From Xestospongia muta (Eukaryota > Porifera > Demospongiae > Haplosclerida > Petrosiidae), in contig OY848918.1 of the NCBI GenBank assembly GCA_963693285.1, positions 8,559,156 to 8,623,155 of the forward strand: a stretch of DNA of 64,000 nucleotides. The letters run 5' to 3'. A program made the translations under genes and the position numbers. Shown here one piece after another: positions 23,812-36,257 of this stretch. The notes under the pieces were generated by a model that saw only the letters and a program-made list of their open reading frames with translations, searched no databases and had not been told where the DNA came from. Each line of letters starts with the position of its first letter. Position 1 is the stretch's first letter.

Positions 23812-26681
23812 ATGAAAAAGTATGGTACAATGTTGACTTGTCTTTTATTACCAGTCATAAGTGAGTTAATATATAATATTTGTTAGTATGGCCTTACAGT
23901 GAACATAGAAGCTTCAGTTACAAGTCTAGACTGTAAACATGGAGTATGTCCACAGATACAAGGAGTACTCACTTGTACAATAGCAAAAGGTCAAGCAGCT
24001 TGGTATTCTCCTCCATCAGATAGTACTCCCATTGCTACAGTAAGTTCTGGAGAAGTTGTTAATAGTAAAACTGAGTTTACTGCTGCTCTTGTGAGTGTTA
24101 ACAATCCTGGACTAACAACTAATTTAAGTTTTATTGCCACTACTGATAAGAATGGAACACAAGTAAGGTGTGTTAATACATTAACTACAAACTCAAGTAC
24201 TTGTACTATTATGATATCAGGTATGTCACTAATAGTATCATATATAACTAACATGTACTATCATTATAAGGTCCTCCAAGTGATGTTCCTACAGGACTGG
24301 GTTTTACAGCTCTCACAAACACTTCAGTCACTCTTTACTGGTCACCTCCTACTCTTCATCCTAACTGTATAGTTAACTACACTGTTGAGATCAGGACAAC
24401 CAGTGATAATATATTGATCAGTAGTATTAGTACTGGTAGTAATATCACCAGTATTAATGTATCTACTGGTCTCAATCAGTCAGTAGAGTATCGGTACAGA
24501 GTAGTAGGGTCTGATGCTATTAATAGATTAGGACCCTATAGTCAATATACTATGTTTACTTTAGATGGTAAGAGTTAGATTATTCTAGTTCCCTTGAGGA
24601 GTGCTAATTTTTAGTTCTACAGGCTGTACCACTAATCACTTATAATATCACAAAGAATACAGACAACTACACAATTGTTGTAATTTGGGAGGTATGTATT
24701 TTTGTTTATAATAACTGAGTCTATTATTTTTATTTAGTCACCTCCACTCTCCTTTCATCCTCCTCTCTTGTACTATAAAGTCTATCACAACATATCAAGT
24801 TCATTAACTGTTAATATAACTACTGTTACTAACATTACATTGATTGGAGTACTAGCTGGATATACCTACATTATAACAGTGGTACCAGTTAATATACTAG
24901 GAGATGGATACCCTAATAAGACTATAGGTTATTTAAATATTATTATAAAGTATGTTATGTTTATTTCTCATACAGTTATCATTCCTAAACAACCAATTAC
25001 TAGTACTAGTATTGTAACAATATCATCTGAATATTGTAAGAGTGTAACATACAATATAACATACAAAATTAATTACATATCATTTGTATTAGTAACACCA
25101 GTAAATGTAACTAGTCTTTTTTCTACAACTGTAAGTGATACATCAATTATTAGTAAGTGCAAAACATTTATTATCACTTACTTAATGATGAGTATAGAAA
25201 CTTTGGTCCCTTTGATGTCTTTATTACAAAGTGCAACTAAAACAAGTACAATATCTTTAAACTCAACAGGTATGTCCTTAGAAATTATTATAATTTAAAT
25301 ATTACAATATAATGAAATGTCTATATATATACTCTATTTTTGTATAGCAGTTTCTATCTATAGCCTCTCAAGTTCATCTCCTACAAGTAATTTAATTAAT
25401 CTAATATAACATTGCTATTTTTGTTTGACAATACCAGTAATTACTACTACAACATCAACAACATCTGCTGGAATATATTATGTTATTGGGACTGTTGGAG
25501 GTATTATTGTTTTCATACTAATTGCTGTAGTACTAGTTCTAACTGGTTGTATAATGATTAGAGGACAAAATAAAGGTCAGGTGTTCCTATAATTACTTAA
25601 TCCTTTAATACTCTCAATATAGACAACAAACCAAGTGGTAGTCCATTAACTGTTTCTCTGAGGTCAGTTCAAATATACTAATATTCATTTTAATGATTAA
25701 ACTTTAGAAACATTAAAGACAATAACAGAGAAGAGGTATGGTATTGTTACTTATATGTACATAGTTAATACCTGCATAAGTAAATGAACATTTATTGATA
25801 CAAAAATGTGATTGATCATCATGACTCACTATTAGTTTATGTTGGAGTTACTCATCATTTCTTAAAATAATTTGGTCATTACTATAGTTATCTTCAGATT
25901 CCACCAATGATGAAGTAAACAAGAAACCACAATCTCTATCTCTACAATATGATGAGGTCCCACCTCCAGTGCCTCCTTATTTAGCTGATAATGACCAGCC
26001 AACTCCTGAAACACTGTTCCATTCTGAGGATAATCCTTCTGTACCCTCTTATAATGATGAACCTGTGATATCTCAGTATTCTGAAGTCAAGAGAGAGCAT
26101 ATAGCACTTCATACAGCTGAAGGAAATTATTCTGTTTTGAAGAGAGAAGAGAGAGAAGTCAGTTAAACATAGGTACACAATCACATGACCATATTATTGT
26201 AGAGCAGAGAGAATAATTCTCAGTTACAAAAGACTGGTTTGTATTCAACTCTAAATAATGAAGTAAGAGATAATACAGTCAACTATATTATAATAACTTA
26301 CATTATATTAGTTAAAAAAACCAATTGGAGCCAGAGCTGAGCCAAGAGGAGTTAGTAATATAGTATATGCAGAACTGGGCAATGTTCCTAAGAACAGACC
26401 AATGGCACCTCCTACATCAAATTTAGAGCAGTCTGTTATCTACTCTGATATCAAAGCACCAACTGACCCTAATAAGGTATCTTATGTGATATAACAATGT
26501 TGCCATAATCTCCTTTAATTGTCACTAACAGAGGCTCTCTACAAAAGGTATTATGATACAGGCTCAGTTAGGAGAAATGGAGCTACCTCCACCACGTCCT
26601 CCTAAACCTGGTCCCAAACCTGGTTTCCATGGCAGTGGAGGCCAGTCAACAACAGTAATTCCCTCTATACATCACCTGTAA
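23812..26681 (+). CDS. Ig-FN3-FN3 receptor, long tyrosine tail, intact
   Basis: Exons: 23812-23860, 23900-24220 (Ig), 24271-24567 (FN3-1), 24615-24691 and 24738-25035 (FN3-2), 25102-25152, 25198-25269 and 25348-25386 (stalk), 25438-25575 (TM), 25623-25662, 25708-25735, 25888-26157, 26203-26262, 26312-26476 and 26532-26681. All join in frame, about 684 residues. The Ig domain is of the EVVNSKTEF/SVNNPG class with KGQAAWY. The TM exon encodes the GTVGGIIVFILIAVVLVL helix and RGQNK. The first tail motif has lost its tyrosine (TNDEV) but LQYDEV, SQYSEV, YSVL, YSTL, VYAEL and VIYSDI are kept, as is PPPRPPKPGPKP. The 54-nt optional intron is 12 nt longer here. A splice model using CAG|gtgttc and CCA|gtaact donors would kill the tail because the second donor is CCATTAAC; the alternative donors AAAG|gtcagg and GAG|gtcagt keep it open. 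Confidence 0.75.
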
Positions 26682-26934
26682 AATGATTATAACTCACTGC
26701 TGACTTATACTATGTTAAATATGTCACTTTTTTAGTTCATTATTTTATTTTATCATGTTTTAGATGTCAATAGTTTTTAGCTATTGTTAAACTAGTATCA
26801 TTTATTTATTAACTATAATATGTTAGCTAGTAGTTGTTTACATATGAACATCATATGATCACTTTGTATCATTATAGCAGCTGTCAGTATTAATTATTAA
26901 TCACTAGTATTCTCAATATTCATTGTGACATATA

Positions 26935-26967
<33 letters not shown>

Positions 26968-27831
26968 ATATGTATGTATGTATGTATGTATATATATATA
27001 TATTTAGCTAATGTATGTTTATTTAATATATTTACATTATCTGATACATCATCTTTATATCAAAGGTAAACTTATTTTATCTTCATAAACAAACACACAG
27101 TACTATAGACCATATAAAGCATAGAACAGTATACAAAGTAACTTGTGTACTACTTCAAATTAGTGTTAATTGACTGATGATACATGTATGATTAGCATAT
27201 GTAATAGTGGAAGGTAAATAGTAACTGACTGGGTATTTCATTTTATTATTATTGTCATAACAAGAAACTGATAATGATAAAATTAATTATAAATAGTTTT
27301 ATCTTACCAGAATATATCAAAAAAACATAATAACACAACAAACATAAAACTTGCAAAAATTATCAAAGGAATTAACTAGAAATGGATCAGTTATTAATTA
27401 ACAGAAAAAACTGACAGCAACCACAGTGAACATTTGTCTGTAGTATTAATTAACAGCCAGCCTATAGAGGCAGTGACTAGATACAGCCTTCTGCCACCAC
27501 AACAGACAAAGCCCACCCCACTGAGTCACACCAATGTTACCTTCACCAGATAATGATAAAAAGATGTGTTGTATGAATATATTATCACTGGTTGTCCAGA
27601 TCTCAACATTGTAGATAATTATAGCATATGATAAACTGACACACACATAATGTGCATAATTAGGTTAAATGAATCTCTCTTTAGTTTCAATATACTTACC
27701 ATCCTAGGTCATTTAAATTAATAAAATTTAATTTTTATAAAATAGTATATATAACTTATATGTGTAACACTTAAAAATTGACACAATCATGTCCAAAAAT
27801 GTCTATTTTATGATATAAAGTATGAAATTCT
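26682..27831. repeat. 3' spacer and spacer unit
   Basis: 3' flank, microsatellite, common spacer with the ~110-bp block at about 27465-27562, and a small inverted FN3-1 fragment at about 27571-27612. No gene seen. Confidence 0.65.
26930..27003. repeat. (AT)n(GTAT)n microsatellite
   Basis: AT and GTAT repeats at the site homologous to 20085 and 54717. Confidence 0.95.
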
Positions 27832-29856
27832 CTAAGTAATATATCCATAAGCAGTATTTCCTTGTAATTCAATGATCTTTTTTTGTTCTGAGGTATCTGG
27901 TAATTTAACATCATCATATATTGGACCTAATTGGGTAGTAGTAGTGGGTGGAGTGTCTTTATTGTAGCTCCTCCTCCTCATAATGAGATAGACAATAAAT
28001 GTAGTAATAACAGCAGTTAATAGAGAAGAGAGGAACATACTGACTGATACACTCACTGTTAAGTAAACAATTCAGAAATGTAACATGTTTTATATATTAC
28101 CTGCTAAATATGATGTTTGTTGGTTTACAATAGCTGTAATGGGCAAGAGAATTATATAAACTTCAACTATTATTATAATGTACCTGGACAAGTTGAAGTA
28201 GTTACAGTTGAAGATACAGTCGCTCTCAAAGTAGAAATCATTAAAGAATTTAAATAAATTGTATCTACAATGTAAAAAAATATATAATGTTCAATGAGAT
28301 TATGTATGACATACTGCTAGTTGACTGTGAAGACACAGTACTTGTTGAAGTTGACAAGGACATGAAAGGACATGTACATGTAGTTGCTATATTCAATATA
28401 TATGTTTTAGTTGCACTTTGTAATAAAGACATCAAAGGGACCAAAGTGTCTATAATCATCATTAAGTAAGTGATTATAAATGTTTTTCACTTACTAATAA
28501 TTGATGTATCACTTACAGTTGTAAAAAAGAGACTAGGTACATTTACTGGTGTTACTAATACAAATGATATGTAATTAATTTTGTATGTTACACTCTTACA
28601 ATGTTCAGATGATATTGTTACAATACTAGTACTAGTAATTATTGGTTGTTTAGGAATGATAACTGTATGAGAAGTAAACATAACATACTTTCTAATAATA
28701 TTTAAATAACCTATAGTCTTATTAGGGTATCCATCTCCTAGTACATTAACTGGTACCACTGTTATAATGTATGTATATCCAGCTAGTACTCCAGTCAATG
28801 TAATGTTAGTAACAGTAGTTATATTAACTGTTATTGAACATGATATGTTGTGATAGACTTTGTAGTACAAGAGAGGAGGACGAGAGGAGAGAGGAGGTGA
28901 CTAAATAAAACTAGAATATTATCAAGTGATTATTAATAATATTATACCTTCCAAGAAATAAAAATAGTGTAGTTCTCTGCGTTGTTTGTAATATTATAAT
29001 TGATTAATGGTACAGCCTGTAGAACTAGTAAACCATATTTATTACTTAATATAATATTAAAACTAATTAATTCATACCATCCAAAGTGAACATAGTATAT
29101 TGACTATAGGGTCCTAATCTATTGATAACATCAGACCCTACTACTCTGTACTGATACTCTACTGACTGAGAGAGACCAGAAGATATATTAATACTGGTGA
29201 TATTACTACCAGTACTAAGACTACTGATCAATATATTATCACTGGTTGTCCTGATCTCAACAGTGTAGTTAACTATACAGTTAGGATGAAGAGTAGGAGG
29301 TGACCAGTAAAGAGTGACTGAAGTGTTTGTGAGAGCTGTAAATTCTAGTCCTGTAGGAGCATCACTTGGAGGACCTTTAAATGATAGTACATCTTAGTTA
29401 TATATGATACTGCTAGTGACATACCTGATATCATAATAGTACAAGTGATTGAGTTTGTATTTATTAAATCATTACACCTGACTTGTGTTCCATTTTTATC
29501 AGTAGTAGCAATAAAACTTAAATTAGTTGTTAGTCCAGAAGTATTGCTCACAAGAGCAGCAGTAAACCCAGTATTATCAACATTACTAACTTGTTCAGAA
29601 CTTACTGTAGCAATGGGACTACTATCTGATGGAGGAGAATACCAAGCTGCTACACTTCCTGTTATTGTACAAGTGAGTGCTCCTTGTGTCTGTGGACATA
29701 CTCCATGATTACAGTCTAGACTTGTAACTGAAGCTTCTATATAAACTATATATAATGATATTTATAGCATCATACATTTTGTTCATAACAGCATAAGATA
29801 CACCTACCTCTGACAAGGAAGAGAAGATAAATAACTGTTGTATCATACCTCACCAT
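27832..29856 (-). CDS. Ig-FN3-FN3 receptor, short-tail type, intact, inverted
   Basis: Minus-strand exons: 29856-29808 leader (MVRYDTTVIYLLFLVR), 29736-29425 Ig, 29374-29078 FN3-1, 29024-28948 and 28900-28600 FN3-2, 28545-28495, 28449-28315, 28264-28184 and 28133-28101 stalk, and 28055-27832 TM/tail. All phases fit, about 519 residues. The Ig domain is of the QVSNVDNTGF/SNTSG class with five Cys. The stalk is long and Ser/Thr-rich (MSLSTSTSTVSSQSTSN and RATVSSTVTTSTC). The last exon has the VSMFLSSLLTAVI helix, RRRSYNKD, PIYDDVK and TAYGYIT. The stalk includes one exon clearly homologous to the long-tail stalk (TLVPLMSLLQSATK), so this is a hybrid between the two types. A TGA just after the FN3-2/linker segment falls inside the 45-nt intron (28494-28450), which supports that intron being real. 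It is the only inverted member. Confidence 0.78.
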
Positions 29857-30253
29857 TTTATCTGTGGGCGGTATTATGCTACGTGTTAATAGGTTGAGTT
29901 TAGTATAAGGCTTAAAATTGTATTACTAGTATAACTATATGTTTCTATAATGACAACAATGTATAATATTGATATTGTTTATTTTCATTATATGAGGTAT
30001 ACATAGCAACACAAATGTTTACTATATTTATGTAAATAAATATGTGTAATGTCAGTGAATTATTTAAGGAACAATTGTTTAATGAGCTGCATAGGACATT
30101 GTTAGCAATATGTTTACAAAAAATAATTAAAATATATTATCAAACCAATAAATGTGAATACATGTATAGATGAACTGATAAGAACATGTCATTGTTTTTG
30201 CATGGTATTGCAACTAAAAATTAATCTAATTTTTACAATAATATATAAATCAC
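29857..30253. other. Upstream flank of the inverted gene
   Basis: No exon recognised. It presumably holds the promoter of the inverted gene. The flank does not resemble those of the plus-strand genes. Confidence 0.5.
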
Positions 30254-30872
30254 CATTTATCATAAGTACTGGACCAAGTCCAATGATATTAACAGCTGTG
30301 ATATAAATATTGTAATATTGACCAGGAGTTAGTCCAGTAATAATAACACTGGTATTAGTAGTATTAATAACTGTATTGGTCAATGGATTTGTCACAATAT
30401 AATATAGAATAGGAGGACAAGATACGTCAACTAGTGTCTGTAAATAGGAATGAGATATTTAGTTAGTACTATTGTCTTAATTTACTTCCCAAATTAGTTC
30501 AATATTAGTATTTGAAATTGAAAACAAAGTGACACTTGTAACTTGTAATGATGATACTTTAATAAAAGATAAGATTATATAACATAAACTTGTTTATTTT
30601 ATCTTACCATCCCAAGAAAAAAGAACTTGATAAAGAACGTGTCACTATTAATGGCATCATAACTATATAAGGAGTTTATCCTATATCAGTACAATATTAT
30701 ATTAACTTACCATTATTTATAAGTAGTGGACCAGGTCTAATGATATTAACAGTTGTGATATTAATAATGTAATATTGACCAGGAGTTAGTCCAGTAATAA
30801 TAACACTGGTATTAGTAGTATTAATAACTGTATTGGTCAATGGATTTGTCACAATATAATATAGAATTGATC
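30254..30872 (-). pseudogene. Diverged FN3 exon relic with an internal duplication
   Basis: Exons at 30556-30486 (ending ELIWE) and 30437-30254 (SCPPILYYIV, then TPGQYYNIYITAVNIIG) splice phase 0 and end phase 1, exactly as in the family's FN3-2. The second half is duplicated at about 30870-30711 with nearly identical sequence. A piece at about 30665-30608 resembles the end of FN3-1 (DAINS, donor at its end). No leader, Ig exon or TM belongs to it, so I treat it as a relic of an older relative. Confidence 0.5.
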
Positions 30873-31193
30873 CTACTCTTAACAGAATATATTTAAATGT
30901 AGGTACATGACAACATTACACATTTTATTAATTGGCTCTTTACTTGAGGTTAGTTGATAATGTCACAATCTAATAGTACCATTCAAATATGATAGATTAT
31001 TATATTCACTGCCTTTGGTAGATTGCCCTCTTCCTCCTATCAACTGCCACAGCTATTTATAATAGTGATGTACAATTGAAACTTAAATATGATATATACT
31101 ACAATTATTATTTTGAAAAAAGAACTTTTTAAAATAAAACATAATTCCTTAAAAAATCATGCTATAGAGTACATTATATAAAACTATCAAACA

Positions 31194-31691
31194 CTAGTTA
31201 TCTTTATTTATTGTCTCATGAACTGGTGGAGTATTAAGTGATGGTTGTTGTTCCATTGTACTATATGTTACATTCTCTGTTACTTCAATTGGTGACTGAT
31301 CATCTGATCCTTTAATTATACTATAGGTTTCATTTTTTTTCTAAGAAAAACTCTTTTATCACTGGACTAGTCTCACCTCTACTCTGTTTAGTACTGGACA
31401 CTAGTAGGACACACAAACATACAGTGGTAATAGTACAACTCACTACTATATAGTACTGATCTTTATATATCAAGATTACTACAATAGTTAAAATAACAAT
31501 TATTATTAGTACTAGTAAGATACAATACTAATAATAATAACAACCAGCAATAACTCCATCACTTAGTACTAGATGTAAGAGAAATAGTGAACAACAATTT
31601 ATAGTAATATATAACATACCACTACTGGTCTATCTGTAGGGAGACTTGTTACAGTAGGTATAACAAGTACTGAAGGTTGTAGATGCGGGTC
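31194..31691 (-). CDS. TM and ITIM-like tail exons of another receptor (partial)
   Basis: Three minus-strand exons join in phase 0: 31691-31620 (24 residues, Pro/Thr linker), 31527-31444 (28 residues) and 31340-31194 (48 residues plus stop). The second is a TM helix (ILLVLIIIVILTIVVILIY) followed by KDQYYIV. The tail has ETYSIIK and NVTYSTM, two tyrosine motifs about 20 residues apart. The hydrophobic +3 residues (I, M) suit SH2 binding, but neither is a strict ITIM. The ectodomain is not found upstream on this strand (31692-33640), so this is a 3' remnant or the exons are too diverged for me. It is not a copy of either array tail type. Confidence 0.5.
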
Positions 31692-33639
31692 CTATAATCA
31701 AAATATTAGGCAGATGATAAACACTGTATATACAGGTATGTAGGGATGGTCTACATTATCCATTGACATGATTGTAGTAATAACTAGAAATTATCTCACC
31801 AAAACTGATCACTACTCTTTTATACTATGTATTGTTTCTTTCTATAACAATATCTTTGTCAAGTAATGTTTGTAAGCACTGCATTAAAAACTTGATTAAT
31901 TGATTTAGTTGTAAAATTAAAGTAGTTGTATATCATAAAAACTAATCAGACCATCTTCCAAATACACACACATGTACTTGTACTAGTAGACATTTACATC
32001 TCAACAACACCCACACATAACTCAATAATTACACTACGTGGTTCATATAGTTTACATTAACTATTATAACATTATATGATGTACCTCATTTTCTCCTATA
32101 TCATATATACATACTATATATATTATTTATTGTTGCAAAACTGTAAATATGACTGAAAAATAAGAAGAGAGAGAGAGAGACTCAAACAATGACAGCATAC
32201 AACAACAAGCATGATACATTTGTTTATAGTATTAAATAATAGAAAGGTAGCCTATAGAGCCAGCGACTAGCTACAGCCTGCTGCTTCTACAACAGGTGAG
32301 GCCCATCCCATTGAGTCAAATCAATGTTTCCTTCACCTGATAATGATATAAAGATGTGTTGTTATTTTATTTATACATTTATTGACTATTGCATTTTATT
32401 TTTCTGATGTGTATATTTTAAAATTTGCTACTACCCCTCCTCCCAGACTGTAACATGTAAGATGTAACCAGTGGACACTATGGGTATCATATGCATGACA
32501 TGTCCAGTAAAACATAGCTGAGAGGAATTGATAAAGTAAGGAATCAAACTACAAGGGTAGCTATAATAGTAATATTGGAATCAAATATTTTCCTAGCGTT
32601 TCAAGACAACTATATTAAATGTATTGAAGTCATTTGAATGGCTGAGTATATACATATTATATATTCAAGTTGTAAAGTAATTAATCAAGCAAGAAATTTT
32701 TTTTGAAAAGATGTGGTTACTACTTTTATTATACATATTACATATAAAGTATAGAGCTTATAGCATTAAGTGTTGTTCATGGAACAATGTTAGTTTAGGA
32801 TCCAACTCATCTAGTTTATACATGCTGTCATAACAATAATATGTTATCATAGATAATGAAACTAAACAGTAAATAATGAATTTTCTAAAGAGAAATGATA
32901 CAAACCTTAATGAAATAACCAAGGACAGCCTGTAGATATAGTTATTAGCTACAGCCTGCTGCTACCACAATAGTCACATAAGCGTTTCCTTGATTAAAAA
33001 TATGTGTTGTTTATTTTATTGATTGATTGATTATCGCATTTTATTTTTCTGATGTATATTTTTATATTTTTACTACACCTCCCCCTCCTCCCAGACTGTA
33101 ACATGACCAATAGAGCATATGGTTATCATGTGTGTGTGACCTTGTCTAGTAAAAACATGGCTGAGTAGAATTAATAAAGGTGAGAATCAGAATGCAAGGG
33201 TATCTGTAATGGTGGTCTTGGAACCAAATATTCCCCCTTTAAAAACATCTGATTTCAAGACTACTGTATTGAATGTATTGAAGTCACTTGAATGGCTGGG
33301 TATAATATACATGTATAAATAAGTTGTAAAGTAACTCACTAAACAAGAAATTTTAATTTTGAAAAGATTTGGCTGTTTTATCAGGTGCCTTTGTCAGCAA
33401 TATTGTGCAAATCTACAGAGAGAGAGAGTCCATAAATAAAAAGGAATTGAATAAACAAATAAAGATAAGAATATACTTTTAAACATGAGGACAATATGAG
33501 GATGAATAGGTTAAGCTATATACTAGTACTGGACAAAAGATTAATAGTACTTGTACTACATAAACAAAGAAGAAAAATAATAATGTGCTTTTAAACATGA
33601 GAACAATATGAATAGTTGTACTAGACAAAAGATTATATT
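31692..33639. repeat. Degenerate spacer
   Basis: Diverged copies of array spacer: the ~110-bp block at about 32245-32345 and again, more decayed, at about 32930-32990. An AG repeat is at 32166-32181. No gene seen. Confidence 0.6.
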
Positions 33640-34864
33640 CTGTTATTGGGGCTATTGGAGGTATTACTGTTTTAATAGTAATTGTTGTAGTACTAGTTCT
33701 AACTGTTTATATAATGATTAGAAGACAAAATAAAAGTCAGACTTTCTTATAATTTTTAATGCTTTAAAACTCTCAATATAGATAACAAACCAAGTGGTAG
33801 TCCATTAACTGTTTCTCTGAGGTAAGCTCATATATACTAATATTAATTTTAATGAACATACTTTAGAAATATCAAAGAAATAACAAAGAGGAGGTATAGT
33901 ATTGTTACTTAAAAGCATGTTAATAGCTAATGAAATAACTGAACATTTATTCATATAACAGTAGGATTGATCATAATGGACGCACTATTAGTTTAAGTCA
34001 ATCAAATTTCAGGAATTAGTCATCATTTCTTAAAACAATTCAAACTTTTATTATTCCGTTATAGTTATCATCAGAGTCCACCTATGCTGAAGTAAACAAA
34101 AAACAACAACATCTATCTCTACAATATGATGAAGTTTTTCCTCCAGTGCCTCCGTTCTCAACTGATAATGAACAACCACATCCTATACCTCTATTCCATA
34201 GATCTTGTTATAACCTGTGACAGCTCAATACTCTGAAGTCAAGAGAGAACACATGACACCTCATTGTACCACCTCATACTAGTACAATAGTAGAAGGAGA
34301 CTACTCCATCTTAAAGAGAGAGGAGAGAGAGGTAAATCAGTGAACTATTAATAGACTATCAAAGTTAATTTATAAAATACCTTTATAAAGAGAGGAGAAA
34401 TCCTGCAACAACAGATTGCAAAAGACATTGGTTTGTATTCAACTCTAAATAATAAAGTAAGACATAATTAATTCAGTCCATGATAAATATATTAGATAAA
34501 CAAACTAACTGGAGCTGGAGCTGAGCCAAAAGGAGCTGGAGGTATAATATATGCTGAACTAGGCAATGCTCCTAATAACTGACCAATGGCACCTCCTACA
34601 TCAAATTTAGAGCAGTCTGTTATCTACTCTGATATCAAGGTGTCAACTGATCCCAATAAGATAACACATATCATGATATATCATTGTTGCTATAGGTACC
34701 ATTCTCTTCTTTGTCATTAACAGAGGCTCTCTACAAGAGGTGCTAAGATACAGGCTCACTTAGGAGAAATGGAGATTCCTCCATCACATCCTCCTAAACT
34801 TGGTCCTGAACCAGGTTCCCAAGGCAATAGAGGACAATCAATCTTCTCCATAAATAACCTCTAA
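33640..34864 (+). pseudogene. Oldest long-tail copy, TM and tail only
   Basis: The TM exon (from about 33643: VIGAIGGITVL, IMIRRQNK) and all tail exons are present with no ectodomain. A deletion and frameshift after PIPLFHRSCYN gives TGA near 34217, and another TGA replaces Arg in the NRPM segment (aataactgaccaatgg). The final exon is open to TAA at 34862-34864. Many more substitutions than in sister copies, and a distinct proline-rich end, make this the most diverged tail. It informs splicing: the CAG|gtg donor is destroyed here but the A|gtcag donor is intact. Confidence 0.8.
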
Positions 34865-35113
34865 CATTAACTTGCTTCTAACATGTATAAATGTCAAATG
34901 TAGCTAGATAGTTGGTTATTCTATTCTGTCATGTTTATAAATTAATAGCATGATTTCCACTGTAATTTCTTTATTAAATATAAAATGTTAACTAGTATTT
35001 ATATACATATGAACTTCATATGATCATTTTTTGTATCATTAAAGCAGCTGTCAGTATCAATCATAGGCAAGTATTAATCATTAGTACCCTCATTAATGTG
35101 TATGTAGGTATGT

Positions 35114-35139
35114 AATATATATATATATATATATATATG
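35114..35139. repeat. (AT)n microsatellite
   Basis: Uninterrupted AT run. Confidence 0.95.
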
Positions 35140-35229
35140 ATCTTCATATGATCATTTTGTATCATTATATCAGCTGTCAATATCAATCATTAGTAAGTAT
35201 TAATCATTAGTACCCTCAATAACATTGTA

Positions 35230-35231
<2 letters not shown>

Positions 35232-35292
<61 letters not shown>
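35232..35292. repeat. (CA)n microsatellite
   Basis: About thirty CA units without interruption, the longest dinucleotide run in the window. Confidence 0.97.
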
Positions 35293-35295
<3 letters not shown>

Positions 35296-36044
35296 TCACA
35301 CACATACATATTTAGCTAATGTATGTTTATTTAATATATTTATATCATCTGATACATCATCCTTATATCAAAGATAAAATTATTTATCTTCATAAACAAA
35401 CAAACACATAGCAACCAAACTTTGTGATGATGTAATAACTTAACTGCAGACCACATAAAGTATAGACAATATACAAAGTACTTTGTCTCCAAATTAATTA
35501 CTATCTATTTGGATTGATTGATGATATGTGTGTGAAAGGTTACTGGTAACTGACTGATCTTGTATTTCTATTTAACTCCAGTAATGTCTTTGAGATAAAC
35601 ATTGTCATGACATGAAACTGATTATGATAATGACAAAGTTGATTATAATAAGCTTGAACTTATTTCAATAATGAGATTATTAATTAGAAATGATAAACAC
35701 AAACTTTCAATAAATCATCAAAGGAATTAACTGGATCAGTTACTTATATAACAAGTAAATTAACATATTTTTGAAATATTTTATCACAAAACTAATCAGA
35801 CCATCTTCCATAAACATATACAAATACTTGTACTAGTAGACATCTACATCTCAACAACACATTCAGTAATTATAACATATGGTCTGTTCTGTTTGAATTA
35901 ACTATGTTCTTCTTATACTAGTAAACATTAGATCTCACATCACCCACACATAACTGTCATACTGTATTTAACATGATATATTATAATTAAACTAAATAAA
36001 CATACTATAATACTAGCACTATAAATAATATTGCCATTAAGTGT

Positions 36045-36257
36045 TTAGACAATATTATAGATTGCTATAGTCATTGATAGTTTAATGATTAAAGCACATC
36101 CATTACAGCTGCCCTCAAGTGTATTCCCTTCTTTATTGTTCCATTCAGTCATGTATTCACTACACCTATCATACTCATGATAACCACATACTGGACATAT
36201 ACTAAACTGGTATGTACTAGTATTAGTGATAATAATATAATCATATTTACTGATCAA
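36045..36257 (-). CDS. Unrecognised Cys-rich ORF
   Basis: An open frame whose middle part (CPVCGYHEYDRC, then TEWNNKEG and SCNGCALI) has paired CxxC motifs and a richer residue mix than random A+T-rich translation. It may be an exon or exon relic of an unrelated gene, perhaps a small zinc-binding fold. I see no clear splice sites, start or neighbours, and no other copy in the window. Confidence 0.2.
   Translation of the reverse strand: MISKYDYIIITNTSTYQFSICPVCGYHEYDRCSEYMTEWNNKEGNTLEGSCNGCALIIKLSMTIAIYNIV

Noticed and set aside
25644..25649. Tail-off mutation at 23.8 kb: CCAGTAAC changed to CCATTAAC, apparently giving a stop after the TM.
   Set aside because: It is fatal only with one choice of donors. 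With donors AAAG|gtcagg and GAG|gtcagt, conserved in every copy, the change is a Val-to-Leu substitution and the tail stays open.
35232..35292. Long CA repeat considered as a CRISPR or other organised array.
   Set aside because: It is a plain dinucleotide microsatellite. No spaced repeats of CRISPR type occur in the window.
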